DNA of 64,000 nucleotides from Verrucomicrobiia bacterium DG1235. GTDB lineage: Bacteria; Verrucomicrobiota; Verrucomicrobiia; Opitutales; Opitutaceae. The notes beneath the pieces were generated by a model that saw only the letters and a program-made list of their open reading frames with translations, searched no databases and was not told where the DNA came from. Shown one piece after another: positions 35,127-43,095 of this stretch; position 1 is the stretch's first letter; every line of letters starts with the position of its first letter. The DNA lies in contig DS990592.1 in assembly GCA_000155695.1 (NCBI GenBank), forward strand, positions 1 to 64,000, given 5' to 3'. Position numbers and translations under genes: made by a program.

Positions 35127-36815
35127 ATGTACGAAACCCACAATCAAGCGGTCTATGACTTATGTCAGATTCACAGTCTGTTGGATCGAGCGACCCTGGA
35201 CGGTCTGCAGGCGAAGGTGGTGGATGGTAGCAAGTCGCTGGCTGAGTTTGTGGTGGACGAGGGAAAGGTGAGCCGGTCTGTATTTTTGGATACGGTGGCG
35301 AGCTATCTGGGTGTTGGGCGCTTGAAGGATGCTCCGTATGACATACCTGCTGAACTGATCGAGTTGATCGATCCGGCTTTGGCTCGGATGCATGGAGTGG
35401 TGCCGATCGAGGGCGGGGACAGACAGGTAACGATCGTGACGACTGATCCGTTTAACACGGGGGTGGTGGATGACGTGGCGTTTGCGGTGAATCGGGACGT
35501 GCGCTTGTTGTTGCTCGATCCGCGGGTGGTGGACGAGTTGCTCGACGTCTACTATCGTCCGAAGAACGTCGACTACACGGGGATTTTGGAAGAGATCGAC
35601 TTGTCTGAGGTGGGTACTGAGGACGAGATGAGTCCGGACGATCTTTTGGGCATGGCGGGGGAGACGCCGATTATTCGTTTCGTCAATTTGGTTTTGGCTC
35701 AGGCGATTAAGGATAAGGCGTCCGATATTCACTTCGAGCCCTTTGAGAAGGAGTTCAAGATCCGCTATCGAATTGACGGGGCGCTCTATGAGATGTCGCC
35801 GCCTCCGCGGGAGTTGGCGGTGCCGATCATTTCTCGTGTGAAGGTTCTGGGTAATCTGAATATTGCGGAGCGTCGCGTGCCGCAGGACGGCAAGGTGCGT
35901 CTGGTGGTGGCCGGGAGGCATGTGGATTTGCGTGTATCCACTTTGCCGACACAGTTTGGCGAGAGCGTGGTGCTTCGCGTGCTTGACCAGGGGGCGACGC
36001 AGTTGGAGCTTGCTTCGCTCGGTATGCCGGACGACGTGTTGCAGTCGGTGGAGAAGGCGATCGCCCGTCCGAATGGGATTTTCATATCTATGGGTCCGAC
36101 GGGGTCGGGCAAGACGACGACTTTGTATAGTTGTCTGAAGCGTTTGAACCAGGTGGATTCGAAGTTGATGACTGCGGAGGATCCGATCGAGTACGAGATC
36201 GACGGGATCATGCAGGTGGGGATCAACTCACACATCGGGCTGACCTTTGCGAGCGCCTTGAAGTCTTTTTTGCGTCAGGATCCGGACATCATAATGGTGG
36301 GGGAAATCCGTGATTTGGAGACGGCTCAGATAGCGATTCAGGCTTCTTTGACGGGTCATTTGGTGTTGAGCACTTTGCACACGAACGATGCGGCGGGGGC
36401 TGTGACGCGCTTGATGGATATGGGTGTGGAGCCGTTTTTGATTTCGTCGTCTTTGGAGGCGGTGCTGGCGCAGCGGCTTTTGCGGAAGATTTGCGGGAAT
36501 TGTCGGCGGGCCTATTTGCCGGATACGGCTTTGCTGCAGCAACTGAATTTGGACGGGGATATATTAAGGCAGAAGGAGTTCTTCCAGGGCTCTGGCTGCG
36601 GCGCGTGCGCGAATACGGGCTACGCGGGGAGGCTGGGGATATTTGAGATGCTGGCGGTTTCTGAGTCGGTGAGGGAGTTGATAAGCGAGGGTCGTCCCGC
36701 GATGGCGATTCGCGAACAGGCCTTGAACGAGGGCATGCGTACTTTGCGCGAGGACGGGTTGCGCAACATTTTCACCGGTGTCACTTCGGTGGAAGAGGTG
36801 ATACGTTACTCGTGA
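35127..36815 (+). CDS. pilB: Type IV pilus assembly / type II secretion ATPase (PilB/GspE)
   Basis: A 562-residue secretion ATPase. The N-terminal MshEN-type domain covers about 5-150 (KSLAEFVVDEGKVSRSVFLD; LARMHGVVPIEGGDRQVTI). The ATPase core has ASDIHFEPFEKEFKIRYRID, Walker A GPTGSGKTTTL near residue 330, the Asp box and Walker B region (QDPDIIMVGEIRDLETAQIA), His box HLVLSTLHTNDA, and a four-cysteine zinc motif (CGNCRRAY...CGACANTGYAG). It powers pilin or pseudopilin assembly at the inner membrane. The next gene is the platform protein; no pilin, secretin or PilT gene is in the window, so pilus against secretion is undecided. Confidence 0.92.
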   Translation: MYETHNQAVYDLCQIHSLLDRATLDGLQAKVVDGSKSLAEFVVDEGKVSRSVFLDTVASYLGVGRLKDAPYDIPAELIELIDPALARMHGVVPIEGGDRQVTIVTTDPFNTGVVDDVAFAVNRDVRLLLLDPRVVDELLDVYYRPKNVDYTGILEEIDLSEVGTEDEMSPDDLLGMAGETPIIRFVNLVLAQAIKDKASDIHFEPFEKEFKIRYRIDGALYEMSPPPRELAVPIISRVKVLGNLNIAERRVPQDGKVRLVVAGRHVDLRVSTLPTQFGESVVLRVLDQGATQLELASLGMPDDVLQSVEKAIARPNGIFISMGPTGSGKTTTLYSCLKRLNQVDSKLMTAEDPIEYEIDGIMQVGINSHIGLTFASALKSFLRQDPDIIMVGEIRDLETAQIAIQASLTGHLVLSTLHTNDAAGAVTRLMDMGVEPFLISSSLEAVLAQRLLRKICGNCRRAYLPDTALLQQLNLDGDILRQKEFFQGSGCGACANTGYAGRLGIFEMLAVSESVRELISEGRPAMAIREQALNEGMRTLREDGLRNIFTGVTSVEEVIRYS

Positions 36816-36843
36816 TCTCTTTGTTTAGGAGGTCCGAGCAGTT

Positions 36844-38112
36844 ATGTCGAAATTCAGATTCATCGCGATAGACGGAGAAGGGAAGGAGCGCAAAGGTGTG
36901 GTCGAGGCACCGTCGCGTCAGCAGGCGGTCAAGCAGATCCGTAGCTATGGTTTGACGCCTGCTAGGGTGACGGTGGTGCGTCCGGCCGGGGCGAATGATA
37001 CGTCTGCCAGCGCGAAGGGAGGGGTATCGCCTCAAGCTGCGAAGAAGCCGATGTATATTGGGTCTGCGGTCAAGAAGAAGGTTTTGTCGGAGTTTACTCG
37101 AAAGCTAGCGACCTTGCTGCAGGCGGGGCTTACTTTGATACGATCTTTGGAGGTGCTTAAGGATCAGGAGAAGAACGTCGTGTTTCGTTGGATACAGAAC
37201 AGTTTGGTTGAGAGTATCCAGTCTGGAAGTACGTTTTCCGATGCCTTGGCGAATTTTCCGAAGGAGTTTGATTTTCTCTACGTGAATATGGCTCGGGCCG
37301 GGGAGGCGAGCGGCATGCTTGAGGTGTCGCTGGCTCGATTGGCGACTTATCTGGAGAAGACCGAGCGCATGAAGTCGCGTCTGGCGTCGGCTATGACTTA
37401 TCCTACTGTGGTGATGATTCTATCTAGCATCATCGTGATGGGGCTTCTCGTTTTTGTGGTGCCGAGTTTTAAGCAGATCTTCATCGACGAAATCGGCGAG
37501 GACAAGATGCCAATGCTTACGGTTTACGTTTTGATGGTGAGCGAGTTTCTGGTGGCCTATTGGTACGTGGTGATTGGCGCGGTGATCGGGCTGTTTGTTT
37601 TTAAGAAGTTGGTGGGGGCGACGAGTCCGGGGCGCAGCTTCTATGATTGGCTGAAGATCAAGCTTCCCGGCCTGGGCGATCTGTGCACGAAGATCTACGT
37701 GATACGGTTTTCGCGAACTCTGGGGACTTTGATTGAGAGCAGCGTGCCGATTTTGGAGGCTTTGCGGATTACGAGGGACGCTTGCGGCAACAAGCATGTG
37801 ATGCTGGCGGTGGACAAGGTTCGCAATCGAGTTAAGGACGGCGAGGGGATCGCTTCGACTCTGACGGAGACGAAAATTTTCCCCACGATGGTGACGAGTA
37901 TGGTCGAGGTGGGAGAGGAGACGGGCGACTTGCCGGAGATGCTGGGGCAGATCGCCGATGTCTACGACGAGGAGGTGGATAATTCGATATCCAGCCTGAC
38001 TGCGATGATTCAGCCGCTGATGATCGTCTTTCTGGCGGCGGCCGTGGTGCTGATCGTGTTGGCGCTGTTTTTGCCGTTTCTTTCGATTATGCAGAGCTTC
38101 GGAAACGGGTAG
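36844..38112 (+). CDS. pilC: Type IV pilus / type II secretion inner-membrane platform protein (PilC/GspF)
   Basis: A 422-residue protein with a short N-terminal soluble part (FIAIDGEGKERKGVVEAPSR) and two GspF domains, each ending in membrane helices (MTYPTVVMILSSIIVMGLLV near residue 185; VDNSISSLTAMIQPLMIVFL near 385). Family motifs include FTRKLATLLQAGLTLIRSLE and MVEVGEETGDLPEMLGQIAD. It forms the membrane platform on which the PilB ATPase acts. A clear AGGAGG lies upstream of the ATG, 28 bp after pilB, so the two are co-transcribed. Confidence 0.92.
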   Translation: MSKFRFIAIDGEGKERKGVVEAPSRQQAVKQIRSYGLTPARVTVVRPAGANDTSASAKGGVSPQAAKKPMYIGSAVKKKVLSEFTRKLATLLQAGLTLIRSLEVLKDQEKNVVFRWIQNSLVESIQSGSTFSDALANFPKEFDFLYVNMARAGEASGMLEVSLARLATYLEKTERMKSRLASAMTYPTVVMILSSIIVMGLLVFVVPSFKQIFIDEIGEDKMPMLTVYVLMVSEFLVAYWYVVIGAVIGLFVFKKLVGATSPGRSFYDWLKIKLPGLGDLCTKIYVIRFSRTLGTLIESSVPILEALRITRDACGNKHVMLAVDKVRNRVKDGEGIASTLTETKIFPTMVTSMVEVGEETGDLPEMLGQIADVYDEEVDNSISSLTAMIQPLMIVFLAAAVVLIVLALFLPFLSIMQSFGNG

Positions 38113-38197
38113 TTGGGGGCGTGTCTTTCACCTCAGATTTCAGAAGAAAAGAATAGGGGCGGTCTTGCTATTGCCGATGGGGTCTAGACCTACGGGC

Positions 38198-38680
38198 TTA
38201 ATTGTTTCGGGAGGCGACGGCTTTTTTAACGGCTTCGACGTCGAGTTTTGCGCCGGGGCGAATTTTGTTTTCGCTGAACCATTGGTAGCGGGTCTCGAGG
38301 GCGTAGAGCATGTCGTCGCGGATGGATTTCCGGGCGAGGGTGTCTTGGGGGTACATGGGATAGACTTCGCGCAGGACGCCGTCGGCGGTGAAGAATCCGA
38401 TATCGATGGGGAAGTCTACGTTTTTCATCCAGTAGGACATTCTCTGGGGGGAAGTGTAGACGAAGAGCATGCCGTGGTCGTCGGCGATGCCTTCGCGCCC
38501 CATGAGGCCTTTGCGTTGCTCGCTTTGAGTGAGGGCGAGCTCGATGGTGAGGGTCTTGTCTCCGAGGCTTAGCTGAAAGGGACCTGCCTCGTTTTTGGCT
38601 GGGGTGTCCTTGCAGGAGGAGAGGAGGGCTGCGAGGCCGCAGAAAAGGAGGTAAAGGAAGGGAGTAAGTTTCGCTTTCAT
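38198..38680 (-). CDS. DUF192 family lipoprotein
   Basis: A 160-residue protein with a lipoprotein signal (MKAKLTPFLYLLFCGLAALL, lipobox LSSC) and a DUF192 domain (RKGLMGREGIADDHGMLFVY; MSYWMKNVDFPIDIGFFTAD; ALETRYQWFSENKIRPGAKL). DUF192 proteins are small envelope proteins of unclear function. The start at 38680 opens on the signal; an ATG at 38719 would add 13 residues before it. It converges with pilC and is probably monocistronic. Confidence 0.88.
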   Translation of the reverse strand: MKAKLTPFLYLLFCGLAALLSSCKDTPAKNEAGPFQLSLGDKTLTIELALTQSEQRKGLMGREGIADDHGMLFVYTSPQRMSYWMKNVDFPIDIGFFTADGVLREVYPMYPQDTLARKSIRDDMLYALETRYQWFSENKIRPGAKLDVEAVKKAVASRNN

Positions 38681-38751
38681 GCTGTTGGCGAAGTCTTTGG
38701 CTAGCTGCGGATGGAGCAAGCGAGAAGCGTATCGCTTCGATGTCCTAGCCC

Positions 38752-38787
38752 AAAAAGTTGCCAGGCCGTCGAGGGGGACGGCCTGGC
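38752..38787 (-). terminator. Strong minus-strand hairpin with T-run upstream of the DUF192 gene
   Basis: A perfect 11-bp stem (GCCAGGCCGTC at 38760-38770 with GACGGCCTGGC at 38777-38787) is followed on the minus strand by AACTTTTTGGG. It is about 75 bp before the DUF192 start codon, so it either stops readthrough from rsmA/trpC or acts as a leader attenuator of the DUF192 gene. Confidence 0.6.
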
Positions 38788-38939
38788 AGGGTGGTGTGTG
38801 TGGGTGGGAGGGAAAAATTACTGAAGAAGAAGCTATTCATAGAAACCGTTGAGTTCAAGCGCTCATTTAGTCGTAAATATTGCCTAGAAAGAAAAGGGTA
38901 GGACAGTTAATGTCCTAGGTCGTGAGGTAAATTAGCCTC

Positions 38940-39206
38940 ATGAACTCAATTAATCGACTCGAAGATACTTGGACCCCGCAGTGGGACCTTGGACTGCAGG
39001 ATGAATTCGGCTTTTCGGAAATCGAAGAGCTTAGTGGGGATACTGAGCTTGTGACTGAGCGGCCGAATCCCTGGAAGATGGCCACTCGGGAGGTGTTGAA
39101 TCGCCAGAGCTCGGTAGATCGCCGAATCGCGAGCGAGACGTCTAGTCTTGGCGATGTAATCAGCTTTTTCGAAAATCTTAGCTTGGAGGTCGCGAGCGAT
39201 GAGTAG
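38940..39206 (+). CDS. Small protein of unknown function (88 aa)
   Basis: An acidic 88-residue protein (MNSINRLEDTWTPQWDLGLQ at the start; SLGDVISFFENLSLEVASDE at the end) with no signal peptide or known motif. A GAGGT lies about 13 bases before the ATG. Its stop overlaps the ATG of a second tiny frame by 8 bp, which suggests a two-gene unit. Codon use looks normal for the region. Not recognised. Confidence 0.5.
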   Translation: MNSINRLEDTWTPQWDLGLQDEFGFSEIEELSGDTELVTERPNPWKMATREVLNRQSSVDRRIASETSSLGDVISFFENLSLEVASDE

Positions 39207-39360
39207 TCAGGAGAAGATGATTCTGTCGGCAGATAGCCGCAGCGAGAATATGATTCGTCGCTTGCTTGTCATTCCACAGTGGATACGGGATCGTCGCCAG
39301 CGTCGGATGCTGCTTGGATCAAGCGGTTGTTTGGTGAAGGCGACGGATTGGGTGTCGTGA
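39199..39360 (+). CDS. Very small basic protein overlapping the preceding gene (53 aa)
   Basis: A 53-codon frame starting at the ATG of GCGATGAGTAG, overlapping the 88-residue gene by 8 bp. The product begins MSSQEKMILSADSRSENMIR and contains RDRRQRRMLLGSS, so it is strongly basic whereas its neighbour is acidic. No homologue is recognised. The overlap argues for translational coupling, but the frame is short enough to occur by chance. Confidence 0.35.
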   Translation: MSSQEKMILSADSRSENMIRRLLVIPQWIRDRRQRRMLLGSSGCLVKATDWVS

Positions 39361-39394
39361 GGAGACTCTTGGCTGGTCGTGGTGGCGAACCTTG

Positions 39395-40210
39395 TTAGGC
39401 TTTATCGAGTTGTATCCATTTTTCGGCGTCGATCTGTTCGGGACGGGCGGTAGGGTCGATGCCGATGTTGGTGAGTGAGTTGAGCCAGCGAGTGGCGGCA
39501 TCCGTTTTTGCCTTACGGAGGAGGGAGGAAATTTGCTTGCGCCGCTGCTGGAAGACTTCGCGGATGAGCTGGATGCTTTCGGGGTGGAAGCGGTGGGGTG
39601 TGGTTTTTCTGCGGAGGTGGAGAAGGGTGGAGCCGACGTCGGGCTTGGGGTAGAAGCAGGAGCCGGAGACGTCGTGGCCAGGGAGAATGTCGAAGGCGGC
39701 GTGGAGGAAGATGCTGATGGCTCCGAATTGCTTGGTGCCGGCTTTGGCAGCGTAGCGTTGGGCGGCCTCTTTTTGCAGCATGAGAGTCATGACGCTGGGG
39801 AGTTGACTTTCGAGAACGGCAGCCATCCAAGGGGTGGAGATGGCGTAGGGGAGGTTGGCGACGATTTTGTATTCGGTATCTGGAGGCAGGTCGCCGAGAG
39901 GATGGTCGAGGGCGTCGCCTTTTATGAGGTGAAGATTGGGGGAGTCGGCGGCGAGGCGTGCGACGTGGGCGCCTAGTGTGGGGTCGAACTCGACGGCGTG
40001 CACGATGGCTCCGGCGTCGAGCAGGGCGCGGGTGAGGGTGCCGAGTCCGGGGCCTATTTCGACGACGTGGTCGCCGGGGGTGACTTGGGCGAGCTCGAGG
40101 GACTTGCGAACGATGTTTCCGTCGATGAGGAAGTTTTGCCCGAGTTGTTTTTTCGGGCGGTGTCCTAGCTGCTCGAGGAGTTCGCGGGTCTGTGAGGGAG
40201 AGAGTGGCAC
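39395..40210 (-). CDS. rsmA: 16S rRNA (adenine1518-N6/adenine1519-N6)-dimethyltransferase
   Basis: A 271-residue KsgA/RsmA enzyme. The KKQLGQNFLIDGNIVRKSLE opening, SAM motif VVEIGPGLGTLTRALLDAGA near residue 47, the acidic loop AVEFDP, GDALDHPL, and the catalytic motif NLPYAISTPWM near residue 121 are all present; the C-terminal helical domain contains FFQQRRKQISS-like VFQQRRKQISSLLRKAKT. It dimethylates two adjacent adenines at the 3' end of 16S rRNA during ribosome assembly. It follows trpC on the same strand, separated by a repeat-rich spacer. Confidence 0.96.
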   Translation of the reverse strand: MPLSPSQTRELLEQLGHRPKKQLGQNFLIDGNIVRKSLELAQVTPGDHVVEIGPGLGTLTRALLDAGAIVHAVEFDPTLGAHVARLAADSPNLHLIKGDALDHPLGDLPPDTEYKIVANLPYAISTPWMAAVLESQLPSVMTLMLQKEAAQRYAAKAGTKQFGAISIFLHAAFDILPGHDVSGSCFYPKPDVGSTLLHLRRKTTPHRFHPESIQLIREVFQQRRKQISSLLRKAKTDAATRWLNSLTNIGIDPTARPEQIDAEKWIQLDKA

Positions 40211-40288
40211 TGGAAAATAATTATGAATTATGAATTATGAATTAGGAATGGGGGAGTCGTGAGTTCTAAATTTTAATTCGTAATTGGA
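40211..40288. repeat. A+T-rich tandem 'aattatgaattatgaattaggaatg' spacer repeat
   Basis: TTATGAATTATGAATTATGA is a tandem of ATTATGA units, followed by GAATTAGGAATGGGGGAGTC and, further on, TTTTAATTCGTAATTGGAGC. A degenerate relative sits between xylF and xylG (6983-7016). Confidence 0.6.
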
Positions 40289-40297
40289 GCGTAGCGA

Positions 40298-41092
40298 TTA
40301 GGCGGTGTGGAAGTCGGCGAGGAGTTGGGCGGTGTCGGGGGACTTCATGAGGGCTTCGCCGACGAGGATGGCTTTGGCTCCGCAGGCGCGGACGCGGGCG
40401 GCGTCTTCTTGGGTCCAGATGCCGGACTCTGAGATGGGGAGAACGTCGGCGGGAAATTGGGGTATGAGGCGTTCGGAGTAGGCGAGGTCGGTGGTGAATT
40501 TAGCGAGGTCGCGATTGTTGACGCCGATGATCTTGGCGTTTTGGGCGACGGCGCGTTCGAGCTCGGGCTCGGAGTGGATTTCGTAGAGGGAGTCGAGTCC
40601 GGCGAGGTCGGCGGCGCGACGGAGGGCGGTCATCTGATTGTCGGTGAGGGCGCGGACGATGATGAGGATGGCGGAGGCGCCGGCTTGGGCGGCTTCGAGG
40701 ACTTGGATCGGGTGGATCATGAAGTCTTTGCGCAGGCAGGGGATGCCGTGGTTTTGAGAGCGGAATTTTTGGGTGACGGAGGAGAGGTCGGGCAGTTCTC
40801 CGCCGAAGTATTTGGTGTCGGTGAGGATGGAGAGGCAGTCGGCTCCAGCGGCGAGGTAGGTGTCGGCTTGCTCGATGGAGGGGCCGAGGTCTTTGATCTG
40901 GCCGGCGGAGGGGGAGCGGCGCTTGATCTCGGCGATGACGGCGAGTCCGGCGGGTGACTTGAGGGCGTTTAGGAAGGAGCCGCGTGCTGGGGCGTCTGCG
41001 ACGAAGGCGGCGAGCTCGGAGTCGGCGACGGGGCGGATGCGGTCGGCGATTTCCTGGGCCTTCCAGTTCATGATTTCGGTGAGTTTGTCCAT
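40298..41092 (-). CDS. trpC: Indole-3-glycerol phosphate synthase
   Basis: A 264-residue TIM-barrel enzyme of tryptophan synthesis converting carboxyphenylaminodeoxyribulose phosphate to indole-3-glycerol phosphate. It shows VIAEIKRRSPSAGQIKD near residue 50 (catalytic Lys), ADCLSILTDTKYFGGELPDL, CLRKDFMIHPIQVLEAAQAG, IHSEPELERAV, IIGVNNRDLAKFTTDL and SESGIWTQEDA. It is a single-function protein of usual length. Other trp genes are not in the window. Confidence 0.95.
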   Translation of the reverse strand: MDKLTEIMNWKAQEIADRIRPVADSELAAFVADAPARGSFLNALKSPAGLAVIAEIKRRSPSAGQIKDLGPSIEQADTYLAAGADCLSILTDTKYFGGELPDLSSVTQKFRSQNHGIPCLRKDFMIHPIQVLEAAQAGASAILIIVRALTDNQMTALRRAADLAGLDSLYEIHSEPELERAVAQNAKIIGVNNRDLAKFTTDLAYSERLIPQFPADVLPISESGIWTQEDAARVRACGAKAILVGEALMKSPDTAQLLADFHTA

Positions 41093-41336
41093 TTGTCTCG
41101 GGCGTTTTTGTGTGGGGAAGGTGTGGGGTTTGGGGGTGAATGCGAATGTATTTTTTGGGTGAGGATTGGCTAGGTAGTTGTTTTTTGAACCACCGATGAC
41201 ACTGAGATTGTGGAATCAGGCGAATAGGCTCGTTGAGGAGATTGGGTTGACTATCGTGGCGCGAGGCCGTTTGCCGCGGAGGGGAGTTTTTATTCGGGAA
41301 TTGCTTTGGTGTGGTTGGGGCGGCTTGATTGGAGGG

Positions 41337-42011
41337 GTGAACGGTATTAAGAATTTGTTGGAAACGATGGCTCGTTTGCGGGGGCCGGGTGGGTGTCCTT
41401 GGGACATTGAACAGGATCATCAATCGCTTGCTCAGTGCTTGGTGGACGAGTGTAGCGAATTGTTGGAGACGATCGACAAACTGGACATGGACCACATGCG
41501 TGAGGAGTTGGGGGACGTGCTTTTGCAGGTGGTTTTCCATGCTCAGTTGGCGATGGAAGCGGGACATTTCGATTTCGACGCGGTGGCGGCGGAGATCAAT
41601 GAGAAGCTGGTGCGGCGTCATCCGCATGTTTTCGGGGATGTCGACTTGAGTGATTCCGAAGCGGTTCTGAAGCAGTGGGACGAGATCAAGGCGACGGAGA
41701 AGGCGGGCAAGCCGGAGAGTGTCTCGCAATTTAAGGATCTGCCGCCTGCGTTACCTGCTTTGTTGTTTGCCTACGATGTCTTCAAGCAGATCAAGAAGAA
41801 GGCTTTGCCGGTTGGCGATTCTGTGGATATGGGGGCGATCGAGGCGATGGCTGCAGAGTTGGACGAGGAAGCTGCGGGGCATATTTTGTTCGAGATCGCG
41901 GCGGCTTGCAGGTTGAAGGGGATCGATCCGGAGAGCGCGTTGCGTAGGTTTGCGCGGCGGGTGATGGAGGAGACGGATGAAAGGGTGAAAGTAGTGAGTA
42001 GTGAGGAGTGA
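41337..42011 (+). CDS. mazG: Nucleoside triphosphate pyrophosphohydrolase MazG
   Basis: A 224-residue MazG. The opening aligns with Escherichia coli MazG from its first residue (LLETMARLRGPGGCPWDIEQ), so the GTG at 41337, preceded by GGAGGG, is the start; the frame is open further upstream but that part is not MazG-like. The first domain has the metal-binding EELGDVLLQVVFHAQL and RRHPHVFGDV blocks, the second AALPALLFAYDVFKQIKKKA-type and MEETDERVK. It hydrolyses non-canonical and excess NTPs. The last residues (VVSSEE) and the stop codon are encoded by a 'tagtgagtagtgagg' intergenic repeat, so the C-terminus has been captured from a repeat. Confidence 0.92.
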   Translation: MNGIKNLLETMARLRGPGGCPWDIEQDHQSLAQCLVDECSELLETIDKLDMDHMREELGDVLLQVVFHAQLAMEAGHFDFDAVAAEINEKLVRRHPHVFGDVDLSDSEAVLKQWDEIKATEKAGKPESVSQFKDLPPALPALLFAYDVFKQIKKKALPVGDSVDMGAIEAMAAELDEEAAGHILFEIAAACRLKGIDPESALRRFARRVMEETDERVKVVSSEE

Positions 42012-42020
42012 GTGGTGAAA
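41988..42020. repeat. 'GTAGTGAGTAGTGAGGAGTGAG' repeat at the mazG 3' end
   Basis: AGTAGTGAGTAGTGAGGAGT followed by GAGTGGTGAAA. Related strings occur at 44158-44196 (after the LacI gene) and 50175-50205 (after the SDR pseudogene). It overlaps the final codons of mazG. Confidence 0.65.
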
Positions 42021-42023
42021 TGA

Positions 42024-42049
42024 GGAATCGCGTGACAAGCACGCTCCCA
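42024..42049. repeat. REP-like palindrome (GAATCGCGTGACAAGCACGC)
   Basis: GCGTG and CACGC pair around a five-base ACAAG loop, with flanking GGA/TCC-type pairing. Copies at 44218-44246 (diverged) and 44297-44323 (nearly exact). Confidence 0.65.
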
Positions 42050-42071
42050 CGGATTGGGTTGATGGAGTTTT

Positions 42072-42995
42072 ATGAGTGAAGCGGAGAAATGGCGTGTTGT
42101 TTGGGTGGAGCCTTTTGTGAGGCATCTTTCCGGGGAGCGGCGTCTGTCGGCGTATACGGTTCGCAACTACGAGGCGGCTTTGGAGACGTTTTTCCAGTTT
42201 TTGGATACGGATTCGAAGTGGGGCGGAAATTTGGGCAAGGTATCGCTGCGCGAGGCTCGGGATTTCGTGATCGAGCAGCAGCGGCGGGTGTCGCGACGCA
42301 CGCTGCACAACTATGTATCGGGGCTGCGGACGTTTTTTAAGTATTGGATTCGGCAGGGCAAGCTGGAGGCGAATCCGCTGGTGGGGCTAGTGTTGCCGAA
42401 GCTGCCGAAGAAGTTGCCGGCGTTTATGACGCAGAAGCAGGTGAAGCTGTTGCTGGACGGGCCGATGCTGTTGCTGGAGAACGAATCGATCACGGCGTTT
42501 CAGGCTTGGCGGGATCGGCTGGTTCTGGAGTTGCTTTACGGGGCGGGCTTTCGGGTGAGCGAGTTGTGCGGCTTGACGTATGGGCAGGTGAGTTTTGACG
42601 AGGGAGTGGCGCGCATCGTGGGGAAGGGCGGGAAGTCGCGGATTTGTCCGCTGGGTCGAGTTGCGATGGCGGTGCTGGACAAGTGGCGGCGGGAGTTCGC
42701 GGTGGGGACGGCCTTTGCGGATCCGGTGGTTTTGAGCAATCGGCGGGTGAAGTGGACGCCGCGCGGGGTGCAGCTGCTTTTGAAGAAGTATTTGGCCTTG
42801 GCGGATTTGCCGATGGATTTGACGCCTCACAAGATTCGCCATTCGTATGCGACGCACTTGCTGGACAATGGGGCGGACTTGCGGCTGGTGCAGGAGCTTC
42901 TGGGACATGCGAAGCTCTCGACGACGCAGATCTACACGCATGTGAATATCGGGCGTCTGAAGGAGGCGTTTGACCAGGCTCACCCTCGGGCGTGA
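42072..42995 (+). CDS. xerC: Tyrosine recombinase, XerC/XerD type
   Basis: A 307-residue tyrosine recombinase. The N-terminal SAM-like domain covers about 10-110 (LSAYTVRNYEAALETFFQFL). The catalytic domain has all five residues: Arg in GAGFRVSELCGL, Lys in IVGKGGKSR, His and Arg in LTPHKIRHSYATHLL, His in LLGHAKLSTTQ and the nucleophile Tyr in IYTHVNIGRL. Length and motifs match chromosome dimer-resolution recombinases rather than integrases. Whether this is XerC or XerD cannot be settled without its partner. It lies 61 bp after mazG. Confidence 0.88.
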   Translation: MSEAEKWRVVWVEPFVRHLSGERRLSAYTVRNYEAALETFFQFLDTDSKWGGNLGKVSLREARDFVIEQQRRVSRRTLHNYVSGLRTFFKYWIRQGKLEANPLVGLVLPKLPKKLPAFMTQKQVKLLLDGPMLLLENESITAFQAWRDRLVLELLYGAGFRVSELCGLTYGQVSFDEGVARIVGKGGKSRICPLGRVAMAVLDKWRREFAVGTAFADPVVLSNRRVKWTPRGVQLLLKKYLALADLPMDLTPHKIRHSYATHLLDNGADLRLVQELLGHAKLSTTQIYTHVNIGRLKEAFDQAHPRA

Positions 42996-43095
42996 GCGAT
43001 AAAGCGGGTTTAGGCGGACGAATTTGAGTTATTGCAATGTCTTTATGAGAAACGGATTGCCAGTTGGGGTTGGATTCGTGTCCTAGTGCGTACCC

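Noticed and set aside
41178-41336. Longer MazG N-terminus from 41178
   Set aside because: The MazG alignment starts at the GTG at 41337, which has a GGAGGG ribosome-binding site; the upstream part is not MazG-like.
42072-42995. Phage or island integrase
   Set aside because: Length, motif set and surroundings (mazG, LacI gene, no tRNA or attachment repeats) fit a housekeeping Xer recombinase.
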